From the NCBI GenBank assembly GCA_016763395.1, contig JAESTW010000255.1:1-6203 (forward strand): a stretch of DNA of 6,203 bases. Direction: 5' to 3'. The DNA comes from Kofleriaceae bacterium (GTDB lineage Bacteria > Myxococcota_A > Polyangia > Haliangiales > Haliangiaceae). The position numbers and the translations under genes are program-made. Position 1 is the stretch's first letter. The number at the start of each line of letters is the position of its first letter. Positions 1 to 5,520 of the stretch are shown piece by piece. Below the pieces are notes generated by a model, which searched no databases, was not told the DNA's origin, and worked only from the letters and a program-made list of their open reading frames with translations.

Positions 1-783
1 AAGAAGCTCGCAATGCTTATCGCTGTAGACAAAGGTCTTCGCGTATTCTTTAAGGGAATGTCTCACGCTATTGGTCTCCGAGGATTCCATCTTGCGGACA
101 TGGACGAGCTGGCTGATGTTAGCCACGCTTTCTACGACAACAACCTGCGCGGCGGCGAAGGCCACATGGAGGTCGGCAAGCTGATTCTCAATGTAGCCAA
201 AAACAAGGTCAACATGACTTTGAGCATCAAGCCTTTCGGTTGCATGCCTTCTAGCTCTGTGTCCGATGGTGTTCAGTCGATGATCACCGAGATGTACCCA
301 CAGGGTATCTTCTTGCCCATCGAGACCAATGGCGATGGCGCTGTCAACGTTTACAGCCGCGTGCAAATGCAGCTCTTCAAAGCCAAGCAGTTGGCCAAAA
401 AAGAGGTTGAGCAAGCTCTGACTGAAGCAAACATGACGATGGAAGAAGTCCAGGCATTCCTGGTCAAGAACCCTAAGCTCAACCACGCATTCCACCGCAG
501 CCCACACGTTTACTCCTGTACAACAGCAGATCTAGTACACGAAGTCGGACAGATCGTGAATGCCGACAAGAGCATCCGCGGACGCATTGGCAAAATCATC
601 AAGATGGGCATGGCTCTTCGCAACAAGGAGAAGGTTGAAAGCAACCTCGCAATCGTAGCGAAAATTGCTGCTGCCAAAGCCACTAAGACCAAAGCGCACT
701 CGGCCGTTAAGACAGAAGAAGTTGTTGACGAGAACCGTCCACCAGTGCCAGCCGGCCGGACACAGCTCAACGTACTCAACTAA
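1..783 (+). CDS. 2-hydroxyacyl-CoA dehydratase activase-type protein, C-terminal part (5' end outside window)
   Basis: The reading frame is open from base 1 (four codons precede the first ATG at 13), so this is the last 260 residues of a longer protein and the ATG at 13 is probably not its start. The segment GGEGHMEVGK followed by KPFGCMPSS, VSDGVQS, then ETNGDGAVN and YSRVQM is typical of the C-terminal part of the very large fused activase/dehydratase proteins (BadF/BadG/BcrA/BcrD ATPase family with an HgdB-like portion). Family members use ATP and a [4Fe-4S] cluster to drive low-potential electrons into 2-hydroxyacyl-CoA dehydratases or benzoyl-CoA-reductase-like enzymes. The Cys in PFGC (about visible residue 81) is a plausible cluster ligand. 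The last 45 or so residues (Ala/Lys-rich, then VDENRPPVPAGR) look like a flexible tail. The true substrate cannot be told from this fragment. It is followed after one base by the glutaredoxin gene, so the two are probably co-translated. Confidence 0.8.
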   Translation, partial: KKLAMLIAVDKGLRVFFKGMSHAIGLRGFHLADMDELADVSHAFYDNNLRGGEGHMEVGKLILNVAKNKVNMTLSIKPFGCMPSSSVSDGVQSMITEMYPQGIFLPIETNGDGAVNVYSRVQMQLFKAKQLAKKEVEQALTEANMTMEEVQAFLVKNPKLNHAFHRSPHVYSCTTADLVHEVGQIVNADKSIRGRIGKIIKMGMALRNKEKVESNLAIVAKIAAAKATKTKAHSAVKTEEVVDENRPPVPAGRTQLNVLN

Positions 784-784
784 G

Positions 785-1435
785 ATGATTGGTAGTAGCG
801 CCATGGGACTCAAGGAAAATCTATTGGGAGCGGCAAAATCTGCCGCTGCACAGGCCGGTAAAGGTATTGCCACTGGTCTCAATCGCGCCGATGAACTCGG
901 CGGCGACCTGAGAGACTATCTCTTAGAGAAAAAAGACTCGCCGACCTTGCGAAAGATCGGCGAGCGCATGGCGAAACTTGGAGGCCTTAGCGTCGATGGC
1001 GACGATGGTCCATCTCCTCACGAAGAGGCGATGGCTGCTGCCGCCGCTGTAGCGCCACCTCCAACCGCAGCAGAGAACAGTGCTACTGATGCTGCTAAGG
1101 GGCTTGGCGACCCTGAGATTGCTGCACAGATCTACGGACGAGACTCTTGTCCGTGGACCGGGCGTGCAATCACCCTGCTCAACAATGCCAAGGTCGATTT
1201 TGACTATCTTCAGCTCGATGAGTCGGAGAACCGCCACTTTGAGAACAAGTTGATCTCCGAGACCAAGCAAGACACCGTACCGTACGTGTTTTTGCGTGGT
1301 GAGTTTGTTGGCGGTTACAACGAACTCAATGAGATTGTCCGTGTTGGTCGCTTGGACTACCGGATTTTGTCTGTAGACGACAAGAAGGCTGCGGACGCGT
1401 CCGGGAAGCCTTCGACGACGATCGCCGCAAGGTAG
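785..1435 (+). CDS. glutaredoxin-domain protein with long N-terminal extension
   Basis: The protein is 216 residues. The first 110 or so are Ala/Gly-rich and polar (AAKSAAAQAGKG; AMAAAAAVAPPPTAA) and match no domain I recognise. Residues 114-195 form a glutaredoxin/thioredoxin-like fold: strand QIYGRD, active site C122-P-W-T125, the cis-proline TVP at 164-166, and GGYNEL at 176-181, which in glutaredoxins contacts glutathione. The second active-site Cys is replaced by Thr, so it would act as a monothiol enzyme (deglutathionylation, or possibly Fe-S handling, which is inference). I chose ATG 785 because it lies one base after the upstream stop (TAAGATG), implying termination-reinitiation; no Shine-Dalgarno is visible. 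ATG 803 in the same frame is an alternative. The frame extends further upstream to 665, but only by overlapping the preceding gene. Usual glutaredoxins are 80-110 residues, so this one is double length. Confidence 0.82.
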   Translation: MIGSSAMGLKENLLGAAKSAAAQAGKGIATGLNRADELGGDLRDYLLEKKDSPTLRKIGERMAKLGGLSVDGDDGPSPHEEAMAAAAAVAPPPTAAENSATDAAKGLGDPEIAAQIYGRDSCPWTGRAITLLNNAKVDFDYLQLDESENRHFENKLISETKQDTVPYVFLRGEFVGGYNELNEIVRVGRLDYRILSVDDKKAADASGKPSTTIAAR

Positions 1436-1464
1436 ACGTTACAACATACTGGATAAGGACATTA

Positions 1465-1483
1465 TCGTCCGAGTTCGGGACGA
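1465..1483 (+). other. small hairpin just ahead of the terminator
   Basis: TCGTCC (1465-1470) pairs perfectly with GGACGA (1478-1483) around a 7-base loop. It lies between the glutaredoxin stop and the terminator stem, with only one base separating the two structures. It could protect the transcript 3' end or simply add to the terminator; function is inference. Confidence 0.4.
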
Positions 1484-1484
1484 G

Positions 1485-1521
1485 AAAGCTGGGTCGATAT
1501 TTACTATCTCCCAGCTTTTTC
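1485..1521 (+). terminator. rho-independent terminator of the activase/glutaredoxin unit
   Basis: AAAGCTGGG (1485-1493) is the exact reverse complement of CCCAGCTTT (1510-1518). The intervening bases add an inner stem, GATA (1496-1499) with TATC (1505-1508). The right arm runs into TTTTTC, giving the T tract for + strand transcription. On the - strand the left arm supplies only a short T run, so it may also work weakly for the convergent lysR gene, whose stop is at 1548. Confidence 0.8.
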
Positions 1522-1547
1522 TATTTGTGCGCTCAGCACGAGCACTA

Positions 1548-2420
1548 TTATTGATACTCCTTTAGGGTTTTCCAAAACAATTGGGCTGCAGGGGACATCG
1601 TATAATCTACACTTCGCAACAACGAGATAGAGCGTTTGAGAGCCGGTTTCAGAAGTGGACGCGTAATCGCGTCCGGTGACAAAACTGAAAATTCTGGCAT
1701 AAACGCAAATCCGATTCCCGCTCTAACCAAGCATTCGATCCACGCTTCACTTGTTGTCCGGTAACTTGCGTAGAGTCGGACGTTTTGTAAACCGCAACAT
1801 TCTACAACCAAGTCACGAAACTCACAGGCCAAACGGTCAATGTAGTCTAAGCCATCTAGCTCAGCCAGAGAGATCGACTCTAGAGCACAGAGCGCATGGC
1901 CTGGAGGCAGAAGTACAACATAGTTCTCTTGGTAGAGTTCTTGGATAATCAGCCAGTCAGGGGAGTCGGAGAGTGAGTTTGTCCCAATGGCGACTTCCAG
2001 CTCCGCTTCTTCTAGTTTTCGGATTAGCTCGCGGTGCTCCAATATATGGACTTCGAGTTCTACTTCAGGGGCTTGTGTGCGAAACACTTCTAGAGCAAGT
2101 GCGAGTCTTGATGGGCCCAAGGTGGTGAGAACACCGATACGAAGTGGCACGTTTTTCAGTCGTCCGAAATCTTCTGCTGCGTCGACCACCGCTACGCTCG
2201 ATTCGAGTAAGCGCTCAGCGTGGGGCAGTATCATCCGTCCGAGAACCGTCAAACTCGGCCCCTTTCGATCCCGGTGAAAAAGTGGAGCTCCCAGTTCGTT
2301 CTCCAACTTCTTGATGGAGCTAGTCAATGCTGGCTGTGAAACATTGCAGCGCTCAGCGGCCCGAGTGAAATGACCAGCTCTTGTTACCGCTAGAAAATAT
2401 CTTGCTTGGCTAACTTCCAT
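1548..2420 (-). CDS. LysR-family transcriptional regulator
   Basis: This 290-residue protein has the usual LysR length and layout. An N-terminal winged helix-turn-helix (residues 1-60) contains RYFLAV, FTRAAERCNVSQPALTSSIK and LFHRD. A linker helix (60-88) leads to a periplasmic-binding-protein-like effector domain (about 91-290) with LRIGVLTTLGPS, VAIGT, LPPGHAL and AGIGFAFMPE. It should bind DNA as a tetramer and respond to a small effector that cannot be named from sequence. The effector domain contains C199 and C208-C209. The start ATG at 2420 is preceded by GAGAGGG (2425-2431 on the complement) four bases upstream, a good ribosome binding site. The gene is divergent from the tandem-ABM lipoprotein, which is its most likely target. 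A candidate promoter on its strand is TTGATA (2489-2484), 17 bases, CTTAAT (2466-2461), whose -35 lies inside the palindrome at 2483-2496, suggesting autorepression. Confidence 0.93.
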   Translation of the reverse strand: MEVSQARYFLAVTRAGHFTRAAERCNVSQPALTSSIKKLENELGAPLFHRDRKGPSLTVLGRMILPHAERLLESSVAVVDAAEDFGRLKNVPLRIGVLTTLGPSRLALALEVFRTQAPEVELEVHILEHRELIRKLEEAELEVAIGTNSLSDSPDWLIIQELYQENYVVLLPPGHALCALESISLAELDGLDYIDRLACEFRDLVVECCGLQNVRLYASYRTTSEAWIECLVRAGIGFAFMPEFSVLSPDAITRPLLKPALKRSISLLRSVDYTMSPAAQLFWKTLKEYQ

Positions 2421-2482
2421 ATTGCCCTCTCAAATTTCAAAATGCCGGTGAATCCAACAGATTAAGCCACCATTGCTGGCGG

Positions 2483-2496
2483 TTATCAATCCATAA
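2483..2496. promoter_or_regulatory. candidate LysR-type binding site in the divergent promoter
   Basis: TTAT-N6-ATAA is an inverted repeat that satisfies the T-N11-A rule for LysR-family sites. It overlaps the proposed -35 (TTGATA) of lysR on the - strand and lies just upstream of a weak candidate -35 (TTGGAT, 2507-2512) of the lipoprotein gene, with a possible -10 TAGATT at 2531-2536. That geometry fits repression of lysR and activation of the lipoprotein. Seen: the palindrome and hexamers. Inferred: binding by this regulator. Confidence 0.4.
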
Positions 2497-2574
2497 ACAA
2501 GCGATATTGGATGCATTTCGCTTCTTGCTCTAGATTGAGTTCAGGGCAAATTGGCTCATCAAACAAGGATTTAC

Positions 2575-3369
2575 ATGACTACTATATTCTCTAAGCGCTG
2601 TATCCCCTTATTAGTTTTCACAACGTTGGCCGCTTGTGGCAGTACCCCCCACTCGCAATCCAGCCAGCTTGAAGCGAATAAGAATAACACTTACCAACAA
2701 CCGAAAGAACCGATGATGAAGAAAGCTACCTATATCCCAATGCAGGCAATTCCAGGACAAAGCTCGAGCCTGCAGGAGTTTTTGACCGCTGGGCGTGACA
2801 TGGTTGTAGAAAACGAGCCACTTACACCACATTGGTACGCACTCAAACGGCAAGACGAAGAAAGCGCGTTTGCGATTTTTGACTTGTTCCCATCACAGGA
2901 GGGACGGGCGGCACACTTTGCCGGTAAGGTCGCTGGGGCGCTTGAGGAGAATGCTAGTGTACTCGTGGAAAATGGATGGCATGATGGCGTAGTCGCCAAT
3001 ATTGTCAACTTTGAAACAATCGCTACTAAAATCCCCGATGAAGCGACCGAAGTGTCGAAAGCGACTTTCATATCACTGCAAGCGAAACCCGGACAAGCGG
3101 ATAAGCTAGCAGCATTTCTGAAAGGAGGATGCGAACTTGTTATCAAGGGGGAACCGCTAACGGTGTACTGGATGGCTATGCGCTCAGAGAGCGATGATCA
3201 TAGCTTTGCCATCTTTGATCTGTTTGCGTCCGAAGCGGGCCGGGTAGCACATTTCGAAGGAAAAGTAGCCGCGGCGCTTATGGCCGAGTCTGATGAGTTA
3301 CTAGTCGGCGGCTGGGAAGATGGAGTCCTAGCGAATGTTGTGCATTTCGACGTCGTAGCGGCAAAGTAG
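2575..3369 (+). CDS. lipoprotein with two tandem ABM-like (antibiotic biosynthesis monooxygenase fold) domains
   Basis: The protein is 264 residues from ATG 2575, which has AAGGA five bases upstream (2565-2569); the in-frame TTG at 2551 is less likely. Residues 1-20 are a signal peptide ending in the lipobox L18-A-A-C21, so Cys21 should be lipidated and the protein anchored to a membrane. A polar linker (22-48) precedes two homologous units, about 50-152 and 162-264. Both have the order KAT(Y/F)I, PGQ, EPLT..W, FAIFDLF, GR.AHF.GKVA, GW.DGV.AN and V.F. By hand about half the positions are identical. The pattern resembles single-domain ABM/dimeric alpha-beta-barrel proteins annotated as putative quinol monooxygenases, which normally form dimers in the cytosol; here the fused pair could make an intramolecular barrel. 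Enzymatic activity is not proven and the substrate is unknown. Divergent lysR suggests inducible expression. Confidence 0.8.
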   Translation: MTTIFSKRCIPLLVFTTLAACGSTPHSQSSQLEANKNNTYQQPKEPMMKKATYIPMQAIPGQSSSLQEFLTAGRDMVVENEPLTPHWYALKRQDEESAFAIFDLFPSQEGRAAHFAGKVAGALEENASVLVENGWHDGVVANIVNFETIATKIPDEATEVSKATFISLQAKPGQADKLAAFLKGGCELVIKGEPLTVYWMAMRSESDDHSFAIFDLFASEAGRVAHFEGKVAAALMAESDELLVGGWEDGVLANVVHFDVVAAK

Positions 3370-3535
3370 CGTTGGATCCACTTGGTGAGCCCATCGCGCT
3401 CATCGAAGCGCGTGGTGGCGAAGAAGGATCCTACCCGTTTGGTCAACCTAGGGTACGTGTTTTGGATTTGGGCAATCTAACTGGGGCTGTCCGGCCGCCA
3501 TCCTTCTAGTGTCCGATGCCGGAGCCGAGGTAGGC
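3370..3535. other. intergenic gap between convergent genes
   Basis: No clear gene or T-tract terminator is visible for either neighbour. A GC-rich hairpin, CGCGCT (3395-3400) with AGCGCG (3407-3412), has no T run on either side. Two 8-bp palindromes sharing GGATCC occur at 3373-3380 and 3425-3432. A short frame, TTG 3372 to TAG 3509 (45 residues), looks faintly protein-like but has no support. One TGTCCGG word lies at 3488-3494. Confidence 0.5.
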
Positions 3536-4681
3536 TTACTTTTTGAACTTGTAGCCCTTGCGCCTCATCTGCTTGTTCACAGTATTGATGACGGCGGTTT
3601 CAAAGGTACTGGCTTTGTCTTTGGCCGAGGTTTTTTTGCGCGCCACTACGATGAACTTATCTCGCTTGGCACTGAGAGTCGTGATTCGCGCTTGAAGCTT
3701 TTTGCGAAGAGCGGACTTCTTGCCAACGTATGCCCTTCGCTCCTTCTTGTTCATTTTGCGCATCTCTGCGGGAAGTTGCGCTGGCGCCATGTCGTCAAGA
3801 GAAGCTTCTCCCTCTTCAACGCCGTCTACTAGATCCCAACTCGAGTTCTTGTACGAGCCACCGCCCTTGGTCTTGGCCCGAGAGGCGACACTCTTTGCTC
3901 CCATCATCTCAGCATTTCGATCTTGACTGCGTTGGCGCTTGAGCTTCTTGGCACCCTCACGACCATAGCCGATGTAGGTTTTGTTTATTTTGGCTGAGAG
4001 GCTAGCGATCTCGTTGTCGAAGGGAGTCGCGATTTGCTGAACTTGATGGTTTTGCTCAATCGTCAAAAAGCTACCTTCGCCGATCTTGGCCGCGTGTTGC
4101 CATTTGCCATCAATGCCACGTTGAAAACTTCCACAGTGAATGGTGTTAACGATAATGCCTTTACCGGCCGCTAGCGCAATAGCCTTTTGATAGGGCATCG
4201 GGCCTTGGGTAAATTCTTCGTTGCCGGCGATGAAGATTGTCCGGTAATCTGAGGGATTGGAACTCCAAGTGAGACCATCGACCGCGCGGTCAATGACAAG
4301 TCCGGCATATTCACTGCCACCATTTGTCCGGAGAGCAAAGAGCTCCTCACTCACGTGATCGAGGTCGGTGGTGAATGCGCTAACCATTCGCAGGTAGCCT
4401 TCACCGGAGGGAATCGAGTCTTTGCCATATTCGTAGAGGGCTACTTCGATATCGGGAGTGAGACCATGTAGGCTCGACTCGCTAAAGCGGTTGACGATGC
4501 TCCAAAGCTCAGACTTAGTCTGATTGATAAGGCCGTCCATGCTGCTTGAGGTATCCAAAAGTACGGCGATTTGTACCTTGGGAACGCGCATTTTCTTGGC
4601 TTCTGCATCCCCCACTGAGCCTGTTAGAGATAGCGTTGAAAGCAATAAGGCTGCAGTGAACAGAGATGTTTGGGCTTGCAT
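3536..4681 (-). CDS. exported von Willebrand factor type A domain protein
   Basis: The protein is 381 residues from ATG 4681. Residues 1-28 form a Sec-type signal peptide with a hydrophobic core (LFTAALLLSTLSL) and a likely cleavage after AEA at 26-28. The frame extends upstream to a TTG at 4795, but the signal peptide decides for 4681; no strong Shine-Dalgarno is seen. The vWA domain covers about 35-235. Its metal-binding MIDAS motif is D43-T-S-S-S47, followed by VALYEYG, TTDLDHVSEELFALRTNGG, then IFIAGNEEFTQG and IIVNTIHCG, all typical of a bacterial family of secreted vWA proteins. From about 240 to the end the protein is low in recognisable domains and strongly basic (RKMNKKERRAYVGKK; QMRRKGYKFKK at the C terminus), perhaps binding nucleic acid, cell-wall polyanion or a partner. 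It would act in the periplasm or at the cell surface; the partner is unknown. It lies 114 bases downstream of tetR on the same strand. Confidence 0.85.
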   Translation of the reverse strand: MQAQTSLFTAALLLSTLSLTGSVGDAEAKKMRVPKVQIAVLLDTSSSMDGLINQTKSELWSIVNRFSESSLHGLTPDIEVALYEYGKDSIPSGEGYLRMVSAFTTDLDHVSEELFALRTNGGSEYAGLVIDRAVDGLTWSSNPSDYRTIFIAGNEEFTQGPMPYQKAIALAAGKGIIVNTIHCGSFQRGIDGKWQHAAKIGEGSFLTIEQNHQVQQIATPFDNEIASLSAKINKTYIGYGREGAKKLKRQRSQDRNAEMMGAKSVASRAKTKGGGSYKNSSWDLVDGVEEGEASLDDMAPAQLPAEMRKMNKKERRAYVGKKSALRKKLQARITTLSAKRDKFIVVARKKTSAKDKASTFETAVINTVNKQMRRKGYKFKK

Positions 4682-4718
4682 GTTGATAAATACGCTCGAT
4701 ATCCCGATGCGATCTATA

Positions 4719-4741
4719 TGTTGGCCAACAAAGTGACTTTG
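4719..4741. promoter_or_regulatory. palindromic cluster upstream of the vWA gene
   Basis: TGTTGGCCAACA (4719-4730) is a perfect 12-bp palindrome. It is followed at once by CAAAG-tga-CTTTG (4729-4741), a second inverted repeat sharing two bases with the first. On the - strand a TATAGA-like -10 (within CATATAGATC) lies directly downstream, 38 bases or less from the vWA start, though no good -35 is spaced for it. The position in the tetR-vWA gap suggests a separate, regulated promoter for the vWA gene. Binding protein unknown. Confidence 0.35.
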
Positions 4742-4795
4742 GCAATACTCAACACGGGAGCATGCTGCTTTGGTTTCCGGGTGAGCCGAAGCCAA

Positions 4796-5410
4796 CTAGC
4801 CGATGTGAAGCATCCGAAGCGCAACGGCTATGTAGGCTGCTTCCAACCTATCGCCTTCCTCGTCCTCGACTAGTGATGCAAGGCGTGCAGAGGCTCCAGC
4901 CAGATAGGTAAGAAGTAGTGCCAGCTCCGCGGTTCCGTACTTTCCCTTTAGTTCGCCGAAGTGTATTTGTAAGAGTGGCTCAATCATGGCTGCATCCTGG
5001 CGGGCCGCATCTAGGTCGAGTTCTTCTAGTTCCGGGTCTGAGAGAACCGCGGCTCGCAGATATCGTTCAATGGGGTCTTTTCGTACCAATTGAAAATACA
5101 TGTGCAGGCGAGTTGTACAAACCTCCTCGATAGTTGCCCCCTCTGCAAGTTGAGCGATGGAGTCGGCAGTTTGCTGGTGAGCTTTCTCATAGCTAGCGGT
5201 TGCGAGCGCCCGGACAATCGCCTTTTTGTCCGGGAAGTATCGATAGATTGAGGGCAGGGAAACCTTGGCTTCTTTTGCCAAATCACTCATCTTGAGTGGC
5301 GCATGACCCTGGCGCACGATTAGACGACAGGCCGCGGCTAGAATCGTATTGACACGATCGCGACTTCTCGCTTGCTCTGGTTTGCGTCGTAAATCGTGGG
5401 CATTGCTCAT
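4796..5410 (-). CDS. TetR-family transcriptional regulator
   Basis: This 204-residue protein has normal TetR length. The N-terminal DNA-binding domain (about 15-65) shows RVNTILAAACRLIVRQG, then MSDLAKEAKVSLPSIYRYFPDKKAIVRAL, the helix-turn-helix signature with the conserved YRYFPDK. The remaining all-helical domain (70-204) would bind a ligand and dimerise. It has LHMYFQLVRKDP and ERYLRAAVLSDPELEEL; the ligand cannot be inferred. The start ATG 5410 has no clear Shine-Dalgarno. The gene is divergent from the alpha/beta hydrolase, and the 110-base gap holds two related palindromes (5444-5466, 5489-5503), so it probably represses both the hydrolase and itself. The downstream vWA gene may be co-transcribed. 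Its coding sequence contains an unusual perfect inverted repeat at 5209-5234. Confidence 0.92.
   Translation of the reverse strand: MSNAHDLRRKPEQARSRDRVNTILAAACRLIVRQGHAPLKMSDLAKEAKVSLPSIYRYFPDKKAIVRALATASYEKAHQQTADSIAQLAEGATIEEVCTTRLHMYFQLVRKDPIERYLRAAVLSDPELEELDLDAARQDAAMIEPLLQIHFGELKGKYGTAELALLLTYLAGASARLASLVEDEEGDRLEAAYIAVALRMLHIG
5209..5234. repeat. inverted pair of TTGTCCGG words inside tetR
   Basis: CCCGGACAA (5209-5217) and TTGTCCGGG (5226-5234) are exact reverse complements separated by 8 bases, within codons for the conserved FPDKKAIVRA segment. Each arm contains a copy of the octamer that recurs across the window. The transcript could form a stable hairpin in the coding region. 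Confidence 0.7.
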
Positions 5411-5443
5411 GGCTGATGAGCACAGTACCCTAGCCGGTAGTGT

Positions 5444-5466
5444 AAAGGTGACAAAGTGTCACCTTT
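5444..5466. promoter_or_regulatory. TetR operator 1 (candidate)
   Basis: AAAGGTGACA (5444-5453) and TGTCACCTTT (5457-5466) form a perfect 10-bp inverted repeat with a 3-base spacer; the core GTGACAAAGTGTCAC is 5448-5462. It lies 34 bases upstream of the tetR start. On the - strand it includes a -35-like TTGTCA (5454-5449), so occupancy would block tetR. Its size and symmetry are typical of TetR-family operators. Confidence 0.7.
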
Positions 5467-5488
5467 TGGTTGGATGCTCGGGCTAAAC

Positions 5489-5503
5489 GTGATAGTTTGT
5501 CAC
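5489..5503. promoter_or_regulatory. TetR operator 2 (candidate)
   Basis: GTGATAGTTTGTCAC matches the core of operator 1 at 11 of 15 positions and keeps the GTGA...TGTCAC ends. The centres are 41 bp apart, close to four helical turns, placing both sites on the same DNA face. It sits 17 bases before the hydrolase start and overlaps a possible -10 (GATAGT, 5491-5496), so binding would repress the hydrolase. Confidence 0.6.
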
Positions 5504-5509
5504 TTAAGT

Positions 5510-5513
5510 AAGG
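5510..5513 (+). promoter_or_regulatory. ribosome binding site of the hydrolase gene
   Basis: AAGG seven bases before ATG 5521 supports this start codon for the frameshifted hydrolase. Confidence 0.5.
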
Positions 5514-5520
5514 TAAGTGT

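Noticed and set aside
665..784. Upstream extension of the glutaredoxin frame to ATG 665
   Set aside because: It would overlap the preceding coding region by about 120 bases; the ATG one base after that stop is a simpler start.
3395..3412. GC-rich hairpin after the lipoprotein gene as a terminator
   Set aside because: The stem is only 6 bp and has no T run on either strand.
3509..3832. Forward open frame of 107 codons opposite the 3' end of the vWA gene
   Set aside because: It mirrors the lysine-rich vWA tail, has no recognisable motif or ribosome site, and is a shadow frame.
4682..4795. Extended vWA frame beginning at TTG 4795
   Set aside because: A clean signal peptide begins at ATG 4681, and the upstream residues would precede and spoil it.
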